A stretch of 46,211 nt of DNA, taken from contig CANQAN010000014.1 in assembly GCA_947588965.1 (NCBI GenBank), forward strand, positions 1-46,211, read 5' to 3'. Shown here piece after piece: positions 27,016 to 35,767 of the stretch; the stretch's first letter is position 1, and each line of letters begins with the position of its first letter. Origin of the DNA: an uncultured Helicobacteraceae bacterium (GTDB lineage Bacteria > Campylobacterota > Campylobacteria > Campylobacterales > Helicobacteraceae). Under the pieces are notes generated by a model. The model had not been told where the DNA came from. It did not search any database and saw only the letters and a list, made by a program, of their open reading frames with translations. Made by a program: the position numbers and the translations under genes.

Positions 27016-28460
27016 TGGAAATACTTATGCAGTTTGAACGCTCGGTTTTGAGTTCAATTTTGTTTAGTCCCGATAAAATTGATGAGATTTCAGAGATAAT
27101 TAGTGCCGATGACTTTTCGTATGAGCCTCATAAAAATATATTTTTGGCCATGCAGGAATTAAGACGCACCGATCTCCCTATTGATGAAGAATTCATTTTT
27201 AAGCTCTCCACAAAGGCAAGGCCAATCAGCGAAGAAGAAATTCTCAATATCGCAAATACAAGCCCTATTGGAGACATTAATGCCTATGTCAATGAGATTC
27301 GCAATGCTTCTATCAAGCGACGACTGAATTCCTTTGCTCTTAAAATACAAGAATCCACGGAAGATGAGAGTGCAGACATAGAAAAGATTATAGGATATTT
27401 GCAGAGCGAACTCTATAGTATCACAGACACACAAAAAACGCATGATTTTAGAGATGCCTTAGATGTTTCAACAGCGACATTAGAGTATATCAAAGCCATG
27501 AAAGAGCGTGGGAATTCCTATCTTATCGGATTAGACACGGGCTTTCATGAACTTAACAAAATGACAGCAGGATTTAATGAGGGGGATTTAATCATTATTG
27601 CCGCGCGTCCCTCTATGGGAAAGACTACGCTTGCGCTCAATATGACACAAAAGGCTCTAGATAGTGGCAAGGGAGCGGTGTTTTTCAGTCTTGAAATGCC
27701 ACCAGAGCAATTAATGCTAAGAATGCTCTCGGCAAAGACTTCGATTGCGTTTCAGAATTTGCGCGTGGGTCGCTTACTAGAAGAGGAATGGAGTAGGCTC
27801 ACTTATGCTTCAAGTGTTATCAGTCAGGCTCCACTGTTTTTTGACGATAACACTTCTTTAACGATCCACCAACTACGTGCGAAATTGCTAAGAATCAAAA
27901 CAAAGCATCCAGAAATTGGCTTAGCTGTGATTGATTATTTGCAATTAATGAGCGGAGTGCGGGGTGGAGGAGGTAATAGGCATCAAGAAGTGGGCGAGAT
28001 CAGCCGTGGGCTTAAAACCATAGCAAGAGAGTTAAAGATTCCAATCATCGCACTCTCACAGCTCAATCGCAGTTTAGAATCTAGAAATGACAGGCGTCCT
28101 ATGCTTTCAGACTTACGCGAATCGGGCTCCATTGAGCAGGATGCGGATGTGATTTTGTTTGTGTATCGGGATGAAATCTATAGATTAAGAGATGAGAGAG
28201 AAAAGGCAGAGGAAGCGAGAAAAAAGGGAGAAAAAGGGGTCACAGTATCCATTCAAGAAAAAAGCGAAGAGGAAGCAGAAATCATCATTGGCAAACAGCG
28301 CAATGGCCCAACGGGAATGGTTAAAGTGGCATTTCATAATCGCTATATGCGCTTTGTGGATATGGAACGCAAGATGGAGATTAACTATGAAGACGCCTCT
28401 GAAGCGACACAGACAAGGCTTGAACCCAATGAAGGTGGAATCGATATGCCAAATATTTAG
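27015..28460 (+). CDS. dnaB: Replicative DNA helicase DnaB
   Basis: 481 residues. The N-terminal domain begins QFERSVLSSILFSPDKIDE, then a linker and RecA-like core with Walker A ARPSMGKTTLALNM, Walker B LAVIDYLQLMSG and the motif SQLNRSLESRNDRRP followed by LRESGSIEQDADVILF. It unwinds DNA at the replication fork as a hexamer. There is a charged insertion (RDEREKAEEARKKGEKG) in the C-terminal region, as in Helicobacter DnaB proteins. No intein. I start it at the ATG at 27015 rather than the preceding GTG. Confidence 0.97.
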   Translation: MEILMQFERSVLSSILFSPDKIDEISEIISADDFSYEPHKNIFLAMQELRRTDLPIDEEFIFKLSTKARPISEEEILNIANTSPIGDINAYVNEIRNASIKRRLNSFALKIQESTEDESADIEKIIGYLQSELYSITDTQKTHDFRDALDVSTATLEYIKAMKERGNSYLIGLDTGFHELNKMTAGFNEGDLIIIAARPSMGKTTLALNMTQKALDSGKGAVFFSLEMPPEQLMLRMLSAKTSIAFQNLRVGRLLEEEWSRLTYASSVISQAPLFFDDNTSLTIHQLRAKLLRIKTKHPEIGLAVIDYLQLMSGVRGGGGNRHQEVGEISRGLKTIARELKIPIIALSQLNRSLESRNDRRPMLSDLRESGSIEQDADVILFVYRDEIYRLRDEREKAEEARKKGEKGVTVSIQEKSEEEAEIIIGKQRNGPTGMVKVAFHNRYMRFVDMERKMEINYEDASEATQTRLEPNEGGIDMPNI

Positions 28461-28488
28461 GGAAACAAAAAGCTGTGGATTTAAGGAG

Positions 28489-28509
28489 CAAGCGGAACTT
28501 GTCCGCTTG
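28489..28509. terminator. Hairpin between convergent dnaB and the porin gene
   Basis: CAAGCGGA-ACTTG-TCCGCTTG, a perfect 8-bp stem with a 5-nt loop, 28 bp after the dnaB stop and 25 bp from the porin stop. Flanking U-runs are poor on both sides. Confidence 0.55.
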
Positions 28510-28533
28510 AATGAAGTTTCTTAGTGTTATTAA

Positions 28534-29859
28534 TTAGAATGAATAGACAGCCTCAACTTTGAATTGATTTCTGTTTTCAGACTTTGTCAATCCGATATCA
28601 TTGCTGTTTTGCTCTGTTTTCAAAAGCGCATAATAGGTGAAAATCTCGATATTTTCACCCAATTGCCAAGTGATATTAGGCATCACTTCATAGAAGTCAT
28701 AATCTATAGATGTTGCGGAGGACTTTTGATGAACTTTGTTTGTTCCGCTAATGTAATCAATTCCGACTGAAAGATTCTCTAACAATGCATAAGAGGCACG
28801 AGCGTAGATTACGTCTAAATCCTTTTGCGTATCTCTAGGAATCGCACTCCCAATGGCTGAAAAATCAATGCCTGTGCCATCATAATTATCAAACCACACA
28901 GCCCCTGCAAGTTGCAATGCACCCTCATTATCTAAAGAGACCCCAAAGTTGTCTTGTGTGTTTGTGATATAGCCTACACTTAGCTGAAGTGGAATTTTTA
29001 GGGATTCTAAATCAATCCCTGCTTCTAGGCTGATAAAGTCTCCTTTGTTTTGATATTCTCCCGCTCCAAGCAAACTTTCAAAGCCTTGATTGTTAAGGTT
29101 TGCATAGGCGTATTGAGCGCTCAAATGGAAAAGGGCGTGATTGAAAGAGAGTTGTGCGAAGATGCTAGAATCTAAAATGTCATCAATGTGAAAAATCCAA
29201 GCCTGTGCCTCTAAATTTCCGATTCCAAGCTCGTAATTAGCAAGGGCTGCAAGTGTGTAAAGAGGCTTTGCGATGCTTTGTTCGGGGAAGGTTTCGCTCA
29301 AATCATCAAGCGCCCAAGAATCAAAGGCTCCCGCGACAAGAGAGACGTTTGGAATGTCGCTATTGACGGCTAAGATTCCTGTGCCTCTATCCTCTTCGTT
29401 GTCATTAAGCGGTGTGTCGAGGCGCATTTTTCCTAATGTGATATTTGTGCTTGTAAAATCTGGCGCGACAGTTGCATAAAAAGTGCTGACGCCAAACTCT
29501 CCATCTTTGCCACTTCCAAGACCATCGCCTAAAAAGTTGCTTGGACTATCGGGTGCATTTGCGGGGCTTCCTTTGCCGTGATTGACATTATTAGAAGTCT
29601 CATAATAGATTCCAAGCGCTAGGGCGACATTGTTTTGAACGGGTGTTTTAAACTCCGCTTCTGTGCGCCAAGTGTGTTCAGCTGTGCCATCTCCATTTGC
29701 GCCATCTTGAAAGAGCTGATTTTTGAAGCGATTGTCTTCGTATTCATAGCGCAAAAATCCGCCAACTTCTACCCCCTTGATAGCATCCTCTAAACTTTGT
29801 GCATTGGCACTGTAGGCAAAGGCACAAAGAGCAGCGAGGCTGAAATTTAACTTTTTCAT
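28534..29859 (-). CDS. Major outer membrane porin (Campylobacter MOMP family)
   Basis: 441 residues. A signal peptide (KKLNFSLAALCAFAYSANA) is cut before QSLEDAIKGVEVGGFLRYEY, the opening of the MOMP family. The rest is a run of amphipathic beta strands with alternating aromatics, ending in a terminal Phe (VEAVYSF) as required for BAM-mediated insertion. It should be a trimeric general porin. The promoter has TACAAT in an extended TATGCTACAAT element, with a palindrome resembling a Fur box over the -35 region, suggesting iron-dependent control. The exact substrate is unknown. Confidence 0.88.
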   Translation of the reverse strand: MKKLNFSLAALCAFAYSANAQSLEDAIKGVEVGGFLRYEYEDNRFKNQLFQDGANGDGTAEHTWRTEAEFKTPVQNNVALALGIYYETSNNVNHGKGSPANAPDSPSNFLGDGLGSGKDGEFGVSTFYATVAPDFTSTNITLGKMRLDTPLNDNEEDRGTGILAVNSDIPNVSLVAGAFDSWALDDLSETFPEQSIAKPLYTLAALANYELGIGNLEAQAWIFHIDDILDSSIFAQLSFNHALFHLSAQYAYANLNNQGFESLLGAGEYQNKGDFISLEAGIDLESLKIPLQLSVGYITNTQDNFGVSLDNEGALQLAGAVWFDNYDGTGIDFSAIGSAIPRDTQKDLDVIYARASYALLENLSVGIDYISGTNKVHQKSSATSIDYDFYEVMPNITWQLGENIEIFTYYALLKTEQNSNDIGLTKSENRNQFKVEAVYSF

Positions 29860-29920
29860 TTTTGTCCTTTCTTAACATATTTCATTTTTTAAACTAAAGA
29901 TTCCAAAAAATGAATTTTGA

Positions 29921-29931
29921 ATTGTAGCATA
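29921..29931 (-). promoter_or_regulatory. Extended -10 promoter of the MOMP gene
   Basis: TATGCTACAAT on the minus strand, about 62 bp before the porin ATG. Confidence 0.6.
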
Positions 29932-29944
29932 ATTTTATAAAATG

Positions 29945-29959
29945 TGATAATTATTATCA
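29945..29959. promoter_or_regulatory. Fur-box-like palindrome upstream of the MOMP gene
   Basis: TGATAATTATTATCA is a perfect 7-1-7 palindrome, containing GATAAT-N-ATTATC, the core of the known Fur consensus. It sits 19 bp upstream of the -10 hexamer, so it overlaps the -35 position where Fur would repress. The rest of the gap 29860-30192 shows AT-rich promoter sequence and no ORF with a ribosome site. Confidence 0.6.
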
Positions 29960-30153
29960 TTTTGTAAAATAAAATATAAATATTTTTGACAAGTTGCAAA
30001 GTGGCGCTTTTAAAGCTTAGGATAAGAGAGTATAGAAAATGAAATGCTTTGTGTGCTGTGCTTGGGGATTTAAATAGGGTGAGACTTGGAAAATGAGCAA
30101 GAGTCGGAATTGTAGAAGTGATTTTTTGGCGTTAAATCCTGTGAGAGAACAGA

Positions 30154-30187
30154 GGTTAAGGAAGGAATCCAAAGGGGATTCTTAACC
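30154..30187 (-). terminator. Hairpin downstream of the small paralog pair
   Basis: GGTTAA/TTAACC and an inner GAATCC/GGATTC form a two-part stem (12 pairs, a 5-nt bulge, 5-nt loop) just past the stop at 30193 on the minus strand. A following U-run is lacking. Confidence 0.5.
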
Positions 30188-30192
30188 CCTTG

Positions 30193-30444
30193 CTAATCTC
30201 CTTTGCAGATTTTTTTGAGTGCCTTGCGTAATTGTTTAACCTGTCGCCTTGGAATGACAATAGAGGCTTCTGTGTGCGCTATGTCTTTTGAATTGTCGCT
30301 TGTTTGGACTTTGATGGACACTCCCCCAGCACCCTTTTTTTGATTTCCCGGAATGTCAAACGCGGACACCACGATACTGCCACTATGGACATAATCGCTC
30401 TCTAGTGGAATCGTGTAAATGAGTTTTTTGATTTTTTGCTTCAT
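30193..30444 (-). CDS. Small protein of unknown function, paralog A
   Basis: 83 residues, ATG after AGGGGATTCCT. The protein reads as beta strands (IYTIPLE, GSIVVSAFDIPG, ASIVIP) followed by a basic C-terminal helix RRQVKQLRKALKKICKG. It is clearly related to its upstream neighbour: both have an IY-TIPLE start and an IP-x-x-QVK-x-x-x-KALK helix. I do not recognise the family. The fold could be a small nucleic-acid or protein-binding beta/alpha domain. It lies 24 bp after paralog B and shares its leader and heptamer repeat. Confidence 0.7.
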   Translation of the reverse strand: MKQKIKKLIYTIPLESDYVHSGSIVVSAFDIPGNQKKGAGGVSIKVQTSDNSKDIAHTEASIVIPRRQVKQLRKALKKICKGD

Positions 30445-30468
30445 AGGAATCCCCTAGACTTGAATCTC

Positions 30469-30774
30469 TTAGGATTCTTGTGGTTCTTGGCAGTTTGCTT
30501 TTTTTTCTTCTTTTTTTATTTTTTTGAGCTTTTTCTTCTTTTCTTTTTTGATAGCTTTGAGCGCAGATTTTGAACATTTGAGAGCCTTGCAAACCTCTTT
30601 GACCTGCTTCATTGGGATGTGTAATAACCATTGTTCTGTATCGCTAAGATGTGCGCAAATGCTAACGACGGCTGGACTTTTCTCTCCATAGGGTTCTGTG
30701 ATGATGGCGAATGTGAATGAACCTTCTTTGGAATCCTCTAGCGGAATTGTTTTATAGATAAAAGTCTCTTTCAT
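30469..30774 (-). CDS. Small protein of unknown function with Lys-rich tail, paralog B
   Basis: 101 residues, ATG after AAGGAAGG. The first 65 residues match paralog A (FIYKTIPLED, SFTFAIITEP, WLLHIPMKQVKEVCKALK), and then a strongly basic, helix-like tail (KAIKKEKKKKLKKIKKEEKK) of about 35 residues is added. Tail composition suggests binding to nucleic acid or another acidic partner, but this is inference. The promoter and a GGCTAAA repeat lie directly upstream, so expression may vary with repeat number. Confidence 0.7.
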   Translation of the reverse strand: MKETFIYKTIPLEDSKEGSFTFAIITEPYGEKSPAVVSICAHLSDTEQWLLHIPMKQVKEVCKALKCSKSALKAIKKEKKKKLKKIKKEEKKANCQEPQES

Positions 30775-30801
30775 TTTGACCTTCCTTCTTGTGTGAATAG
30801 T

Positions 30802-30854
30802 TTTAGCCTTTAGCCTTTAGCCTTTAGCCTTTAGCCTTTAGCCTTTAGCCTTTA
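30802..30854. repeat. Heptanucleotide tandem repeat (TTTAGCC)7 plus TTTA
   Basis: Seven perfect TTTAGCC units (30802-30850) and a partial eighth. In the sense of the downstream minus-strand genes it reads GGCTAAA, so every unit contains AAAGG, a Shine-Dalgarno-like string. It lies between a TATAAT (30872-30867) and the ribosome site of paralog B (about 30790), that is, in the predicted 5' leader. Confidence 0.95.
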
Positions 30855-30866
30855 TTAGCTTACACT

Positions 30867-30872
30867 ATTATA
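30867..30872 (-). promoter_or_regulatory. -10 element upstream of the heptamer repeat
   Basis: A perfect TATAAT on the minus strand between the lpxD stop and the repeat. The transcript would begin near 30860 and include the whole repeat in its leader. Confidence 0.55.
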
Positions 30873-30890
30873 ACTTAAACTATATATAAA

Positions 30891-31910
30891 CTATGATTTT
30901 TTAAGCATTTTTTTAAGTAAGGCTTGTAATTTCAGCCAATCTTGAATCGGCAAGAGAGGATGTCCAGAGAATTTGCCATTTGCGGGGAGGCTCTTTGAGA
31001 TGGCACCACGTGCGCCAACTTGCGTAAAGTCTCCGATGTGTAAATGTCCAGCACTTCCGCTTTGTCCGCCTAAGACGACATTGCGCCCCGTTGAGGTTGA
31101 GCCAGAGATTCCTGCTTGTGAGACGATAATAGAGTATTCTCCGATATTACAATTGTGTCCAATTTGCACGAGATTGTCAATTTTTGTGCCTCTTTGGATT
31201 CTTGTTGCGCCAAATACAGCGCGATCGATGGTTGTGTTCGCGCCAATTTCCACATCATCTTCTAAGATAGTCTTGCCATTATGGTGGATTTTAATATGTC
31301 TGCCGTCTTTTGTGTGTGCATAGCCGAATCCGTCGCTACCAATGACACTATTTGCGTGGATAATGACATTATTGCCAATTTGTGTTGCATTATAGACGCA
31401 CACGCTAGGGTATAGAATGCAATTCTCGCCAATGACGACATTCTCGCCGATCGTAACATTGGACATGATAATGCAATTTGCGCCGATTTTGCTGCCCTTG
31501 CCGATCGTAACATTCTCTGCAATTTTTGCGCTTACGTGAATCTCTGGGCTTTGCGTTGCGCTAAAAAGCGGTATTGCAAAGTATTCTGTCAAATATGCCA
31601 TTGCAAGATAGGGGTTTGCACTCACAAGGATTAAGGCGGAATCGGGCATGGATTCTAAATGCGACTCGCGCACGATGATAGCCTTTGCTGCGGTTTTTTG
31701 ACATTGTTTGAGATATTGTTCTTTTTCTAGAAAAGTAATGGAATCGCAAGTGGCATCTTGCGGGGATTCTAGGCTGTTAATGGGTAGAGATTCTAAGGAA
31801 TCTAGGGGTTTTGAATATTTTTGCCACATTCCGTTTTGTTTGTGCATGACACACTCTAAAACATCGTTATTTTTGAGGATTTTAATGATTTCTGTAAGAG
31901 ACATTGTCAT
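30891..31910 (-). CDS. lpxD: UDP-3-O-acylglucosamine N-acyltransferase
   Basis: About 339 residues with a long left-handed beta-helix of hexapeptide repeats (ENVTIGKGSKIGANC and many more). The acyltransferase motif NSVIGSDGFGYAHT and the catalytic His region IHHNGK and QIGHNCNIGEYSII are visible. LpxD adds the N-linked acyl chain in lipid A synthesis. The longer frame upstream (to 32042) is inside ilvH in another frame. The start is the ATG at 31910 or the one at 31904, both just after the ilvH stop (31912), so lpxD ends an ilvB-ilvH-lpxD unit. Confidence 0.93.
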   Translation of the reverse strand: MTMSLTEIIKILKNNDVLECVMHKQNGMWQKYSKPLDSLESLPINSLESPQDATCDSITFLEKEQYLKQCQKTAAKAIIVRESHLESMPDSALILVSANPYLAMAYLTEYFAIPLFSATQSPEIHVSAKIAENVTIGKGSKIGANCIIMSNVTIGENVVIGENCILYPSVCVYNATQIGNNVIIHANSVIGSDGFGYAHTKDGRHIKIHHNGKTILEDDVEIGANTTIDRAVFGATRIQRGTKIDNLVQIGHNCNIGEYSIIVSQAGISGSTSTGRNVVLGGQSGSAGHLHIGDFTQVGARGAISKSLPANGKFSGHPLLPIQDWLKLQALLKKMLKKS

Positions 31911-31911
31911 T

Positions 31912-32385
31912 CTAACTTTGAGATTCAATTGCGAGGATTCCGCTACGGGTGATGTCTTTTGGCTTGTATGATTTGAGCGCGTTAAGTAGGGTGTTGATTT
32001 TCGCATGTGTGTCGCAAGCGACAAAAATCGCGCATTTGTCATTGACCTCTAAGAGCCTACCGTGGAAAGACTGAAAAATCGTGCTGATTTCACTCAAATT
32101 GACATCAAGGCTGAATTTAGCCAAAAGGGATTCTTGCTCTATGATTTGCTCATTTTCTAGGACTTTTAAGACGGGAATGAGTTTGTGGAGTTGCTTTATG
32201 ATCTGTTCTAATACCTTGCCATCGCCCTTTGTTGCAATTGTGATACGCGAGAGATTTGTGTCTAAGATAGGCGCGACCGTGAGAGATTCTATATTATAGC
32301 CACGTCCCGCAAACAATCCGCTAATTCGCGACAGGACGCCATGTTCGTTAAGAACTGTTACGGTGATGGTACGTTTGATTTCCAT
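31912..32385 (-). CDS. ilvH: Acetolactate synthase small regulatory subunit
   Basis: 157 residues. The N-terminal ACT domain has the conserved VTVLNEHGVLSRISGLFAGR followed by GYNIESLTVAP, where valine binds for feedback inhibition, and a C-terminal ACT-like half follows. It regulates IlvB. It starts three bases after the ilvB stop. Confidence 0.95.
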   Translation of the reverse strand: MEIKRTITVTVLNEHGVLSRISGLFAGRGYNIESLTVAPILDTNLSRITIATKGDGKVLEQIIKQLHKLIPVLKVLENEQIIEQESLLAKFSLDVNLSEISTIFQSFHGRLLEVNDKCAIFVACDTHAKINTLLNALKSYKPKDITRSGILAIESQS

Positions 32386-32388
32386 CGC

Positions 32389-34080
32389 CTACTCCTTGTA
32401 TTCTAAAATCATATTAAACAGCGCACCGCCCGTTGGGACCATAGGAAGCACATCCTCCATTCTGTCAATGCGCACGTCTAAAAGTGCGGGTTTGTTGGAA
32501 TCTATCGCTTGTTTGAGGGCGCTTTGGAATTCTTCTTTTGTCCTGCAAACACACCCAAATCCCCCAAAAGATTCTGTAAGCTTCACAAAATCGGGCTGTT
32601 GTTCCAGATCCGTCTCGGAATAACGTTTGTCATAAAAAAATGTCTGCCATTGCCTCACCATTCCCAAATAATTGTTGTTTAAGACAATGTTAATGACATT
32701 GATCCCATACACAGCGCAAGTCATAAGCTCTTGGATATTCATTAAAATCGATCCATCTCCGCTGATATTGACAGTGATTTTATCGCCAAAGGCCTTTTTT
32801 GCGCCCATTGCAGCAGGTAATCCAAAGCCCATTGTGCCTAATCCGCCGCTTGTAACGAATTGGCGCGGAAAAGAAAAGGGGTAGAATTGCGCTGCCCACA
32901 TTTGATGCTGCCCAACATCTGTGCTAATGATAGCCCTCTCTCCTAGCATTTCACCGAGTTTTTGAATGACCCATTGAGGTTTAAGCGTAGAATCGGAATC
33001 TTTAAAGCCTAAGGGATGCAACTGCCGATAACGTTCCAACTGCTGTCGCCATGAAAGTGTTGCCTTTTCTTTATAATCCTCGCACAAAAGAGCAAGAATC
33101 TCCTCCAAGACGCATTTTACGTCGCCCACGATAGGGAATGTCGCATTGACAATCTTGCTAATAGAGCTTGGATCGATATCAACATGAATGATTTGAGCAT
33201 ATTTTGCAAACTCACTTAACTTTCCTGTAACTCTATCATCAAAGCGCGTTCCTAGCGCGATAATCAAATCCGCTTCACTCATTGCCATATTGGCAACATA
33301 GCTTCCATGCATCCCGACCATTCCGAGTAAATGCGGATTGTCAAAGGGGAGGATTCCACGTGCCATTAATGTCTCAACGGCTGGAATCTTTGTAAGAGAG
33401 CAGAATTTTTGAATCAAAGGGGAACTTTGTGCGCTAAGTGCGCCACCACCAAGATAGAGCAGGGGCTTTTTGGCTTCTAAAATCGCGCTCACCGCCTTTT
33501 TGATTTGTCGCGCATTGCCCTTGTAGGTTGGTTTGTAAGTCTGTAATGTGATGGTGTCGGGATAATTAAACTCTCCGATTGTCGCGCTAATGTCTTTGGG
33601 TAAATCAATATGAACAGGTCCGGGGCGCCCACTTTTTGCGATATAAAATGCTTCTTTTAGGATTTTTGGTAATTCCTCTATGCTTTTGACTAAATAATTG
33701 TGCTTCGTGCATGGGCGCGAGATTCCAACGGCATCGATTTCTTGAAACGCATCTGTGCCGATGAGACTTGTCGGTACTTGTCCGCTAATGACGACAAGGG
33801 GGATGGAATCCATATAGGCTGTGGCGATTCCTGTTATGGCATTTGTGAATCCCGGTCCGCTTGTGACAATTGCGACTCCAACCTCTCCACTCGCTCTTGC
33901 ATAGCCATCTGCAGCGTGGATTGCCGCTTGTTCGTGACGTGTGAGAATGTGTTGAAAAAAGTTTTGTTTATAAATCTCATCATAAATGTTTAAAGCTGCC
34001 CCGCCGGGATAACCAAAGACAACTTTAACTCCCTCGTTTTTGAGGGCGTGAATCACCATTTCAGAGCCATTGAGTTGCAT
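32389..34080 (-). CDS. ilvB: Acetolactate synthase large catalytic subunit
   Basis: 563 residues. The thiamin-diphosphate Glu lies in TRHEQAAIHAADGYARA near residue 50, and the Mg/ThDP motif GDGSILMNIQELMTCAVYG near 440 with NNNYLGMVRQWQ following. FAD-domain sequence GMHGSYVANMAMSEADLIIALGTRFDDRVTG is intact. It forms acetolactate and acetohydroxybutyrate for valine, leucine and isoleucine. A TAGAAT lies about 40 bp before the ATG. It leads the ilvB-ilvH-lpxD cluster. Confidence 0.97.
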   Translation of the reverse strand: MQLNGSEMVIHALKNEGVKVVFGYPGGAALNIYDEIYKQNFFQHILTRHEQAAIHAADGYARASGEVGVAIVTSGPGFTNAITGIATAYMDSIPLVVISGQVPTSLIGTDAFQEIDAVGISRPCTKHNYLVKSIEELPKILKEAFYIAKSGRPGPVHIDLPKDISATIGEFNYPDTITLQTYKPTYKGNARQIKKAVSAILEAKKPLLYLGGGALSAQSSPLIQKFCSLTKIPAVETLMARGILPFDNPHLLGMVGMHGSYVANMAMSEADLIIALGTRFDDRVTGKLSEFAKYAQIIHVDIDPSSISKIVNATFPIVGDVKCVLEEILALLCEDYKEKATLSWRQQLERYRQLHPLGFKDSDSTLKPQWVIQKLGEMLGERAIISTDVGQHQMWAAQFYPFSFPRQFVTSGGLGTMGFGLPAAMGAKKAFGDKITVNISGDGSILMNIQELMTCAVYGINVINIVLNNNYLGMVRQWQTFFYDKRYSETDLEQQPDFVKLTESFGGFGCVCRTKEEFQSALKQAIDSNKPALLDVRIDRMEDVLPMVPTGGALFNMILEYKE

Positions 34081-34116
34081 AAAGAATCCTAAAATTTTAA
34101 ATCAATTAATCCCCCG

Positions 34117-34122
34117 ATTCTA
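34117..34122 (-). promoter_or_regulatory. Possible -10 element of ilvB
   Basis: TAGAAT on the minus strand, about 38 bp before the ilvB start. The rest of 34081-34291 holds the divergent gltX promoter region and no other ORF of note. Confidence 0.35.
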
Positions 34123-34291
34123 CCAAAAAAAACTCAAAAAAACCTTAGCGACACTTTTAAAGCGCAAGTTTGTGTTGTCTGTGTCTTGTGTCGTAGCAGT
34201 TTGCAAAGAATGTCGCGTTAAAATGTGGAAATTTTAGTATTCTTTAGATAGGATTTTAAAGATGTTATTTAGAGGATTTCAAGGGAGTTTT

Positions 34292-35692
34292 ATGAGTAAT
34301 ATTGTAACAAGATTCGCCCCCTCGCCGACGGGTTATTTACACATTGGTGGTTTGCGCACGGCGCTGTTTAATTATCTCTATGCGCGAGCAAATGGAGGCA
34401 AGTTTCTCTTGCGCATAGAGGATACAGACTTAGTGCGCAACTCCACAGATGCTAAAGAGGCGATCATTCAAGCCTTTGATTGGGTGGGATTGGATTATGA
34501 TGGAGAGGTTGTGTATCAGAGCCAGAGGTTTGAGCTGTATGAAAAATATATCAAAAGGCTCTTAGATGAGGGAAAGGCATATTACTGCTACATGCAAAAA
34601 GAGGAGTTAGATGCGAAGCGCAAAGAGGCGGAGAGTCAAGGCAAAGTATGGAAATACGACAATCGCTATCGTGATTTCAGCGGAAGTGCTCCCGCTGGAA
34701 TCAAGCCTGTTGTGAGGATTAAAGCACCGCTTGAGGGGGAGATTTGCTTCAAAGACGGTGTGAAAGGAGAAATGAGAATTCAATCCAAGGAGCTTGATGA
34801 TTTCATTATCGCAAGAAGCGATGGGACACCAACATATAACTTCGTCGTGGCTGTTGATGATGCTCTCATGGGCGTTACAGACGTGATTCGTGGCGATGAT
34901 CATTTGAGCAATACTCCTAAGCAGATTGTGATTTATCAAGCCTTAGGCTTTGAGATTCCTAAGTTTTTTCATGTCCCTATGATTTTGAATCCACAGGGCA
35001 AAAAGCTTAGCAAACGCGATGGAGCTATGAGTGTTATGGAATATCAAGAAATGGGCTATTTGCCAGAGGCTCTATTGAATTTTCTTGTGCGCTTAGGTTG
35101 GAGTTATGGTGATGAGGAGATTTTTTCTATGGAGGATATGTTGAGGTATTTTAACCCTAATGACTTAAACTCCGCGCCTTCAGCATATAATAAAGACAAA
35201 TTACTCTGGCTCAATGGGCATTATCTGCACAAATTAGAAAATTCTGCACTCAACGCTCTTTTGCCTACTTATCATGCCAAAATTCCCGAAAAGAGGGTGC
35301 AAGAGATTCTCTATGGAGAGATAAAGGAGAGGGCGAAGACGCTTTTAGATTTCACAGAGATTTTAGAAAAATGTCTCAATCCCGTGCGCAGTTACGATGA
35401 AAAGATGCGCAAAAAAATCAAAAATGAGGAAAATATCCATTTGCTTAGGGAGTTTGCTGTCTATCTCAAATCATTGCAGATTCCCTTAGAAAACGCACAA
35501 GTTGTGGAATCAGAACTCAAGGCGTTTGCGGATTTTAATGGGATTGAAGCAAAGAGTCTCTTTATGCCTTTACGTTATGCATTGCTTGGTATAAGTGGCG
35601 GGGTTGGCGTGGTTGCACTCATTGCTGCGCTTGGAGCAGAAGAGGTACAAAATCGCATTCAAAGTGCGCTAGATGACCTAGAAGATTCTTAA
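34292..35692 (+). CDS. gltX: Glutamyl-tRNA synthetase
   Basis: 466 residues from the ATG at 34292 (AAGGGAG before it; a frame start at 34262 is less likely). The class I HIGH motif appears as FAPSPTGYLHIGGLRTALFN, and the KMSKS motif as GKKLSKRDGA. It charges tRNA(Glu) and possibly tRNA(Gln). Helicobacter carries two GltX proteins, one for tRNA(Gln); which this is cannot be told from sequence reading alone. GatB in the window fits with indirect glutaminylation. Confidence 0.95.
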   Translation: MSNIVTRFAPSPTGYLHIGGLRTALFNYLYARANGGKFLLRIEDTDLVRNSTDAKEAIIQAFDWVGLDYDGEVVYQSQRFELYEKYIKRLLDEGKAYYCYMQKEELDAKRKEAESQGKVWKYDNRYRDFSGSAPAGIKPVVRIKAPLEGEICFKDGVKGEMRIQSKELDDFIIARSDGTPTYNFVVAVDDALMGVTDVIRGDDHLSNTPKQIVIYQALGFEIPKFFHVPMILNPQGKKLSKRDGAMSVMEYQEMGYLPEALLNFLVRLGWSYGDEEIFSMEDMLRYFNPNDLNSAPSAYNKDKLLWLNGHYLHKLENSALNALLPTYHAKIPEKRVQEILYGEIKERAKTLLDFTEILEKCLNPVRSYDEKMRKKIKNEENIHLLREFAVYLKSLQIPLENAQVVESELKAFADFNGIEAKSLFMPLRYALLGISGGVGVVALIAALGAEEVQNRIQSALDDLEDS

Positions 35693-35731
35693 GTTTTATC
35701 GTCATTAAGACAAAAATTAAAGAGACTTGAG

Positions 35732-35737
35732 TATAAT
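35732..35737 (+). promoter_or_regulatory. -10 element of the WD40-repeat gene
   Basis: A perfect TATAAT 31 bp before the ATG at 35768, in the gap after gltX. Confidence 0.55.
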
Positions 35738-35767
35738 AGGACAGAACTTTATTAAAATGGACATCGT

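Noticed and set aside
31911..32042. Longer N-terminus for LpxD
   Set aside because: That part lies in ilvH in another frame and does not look like LpxD; starts at 31910/31904 fit.
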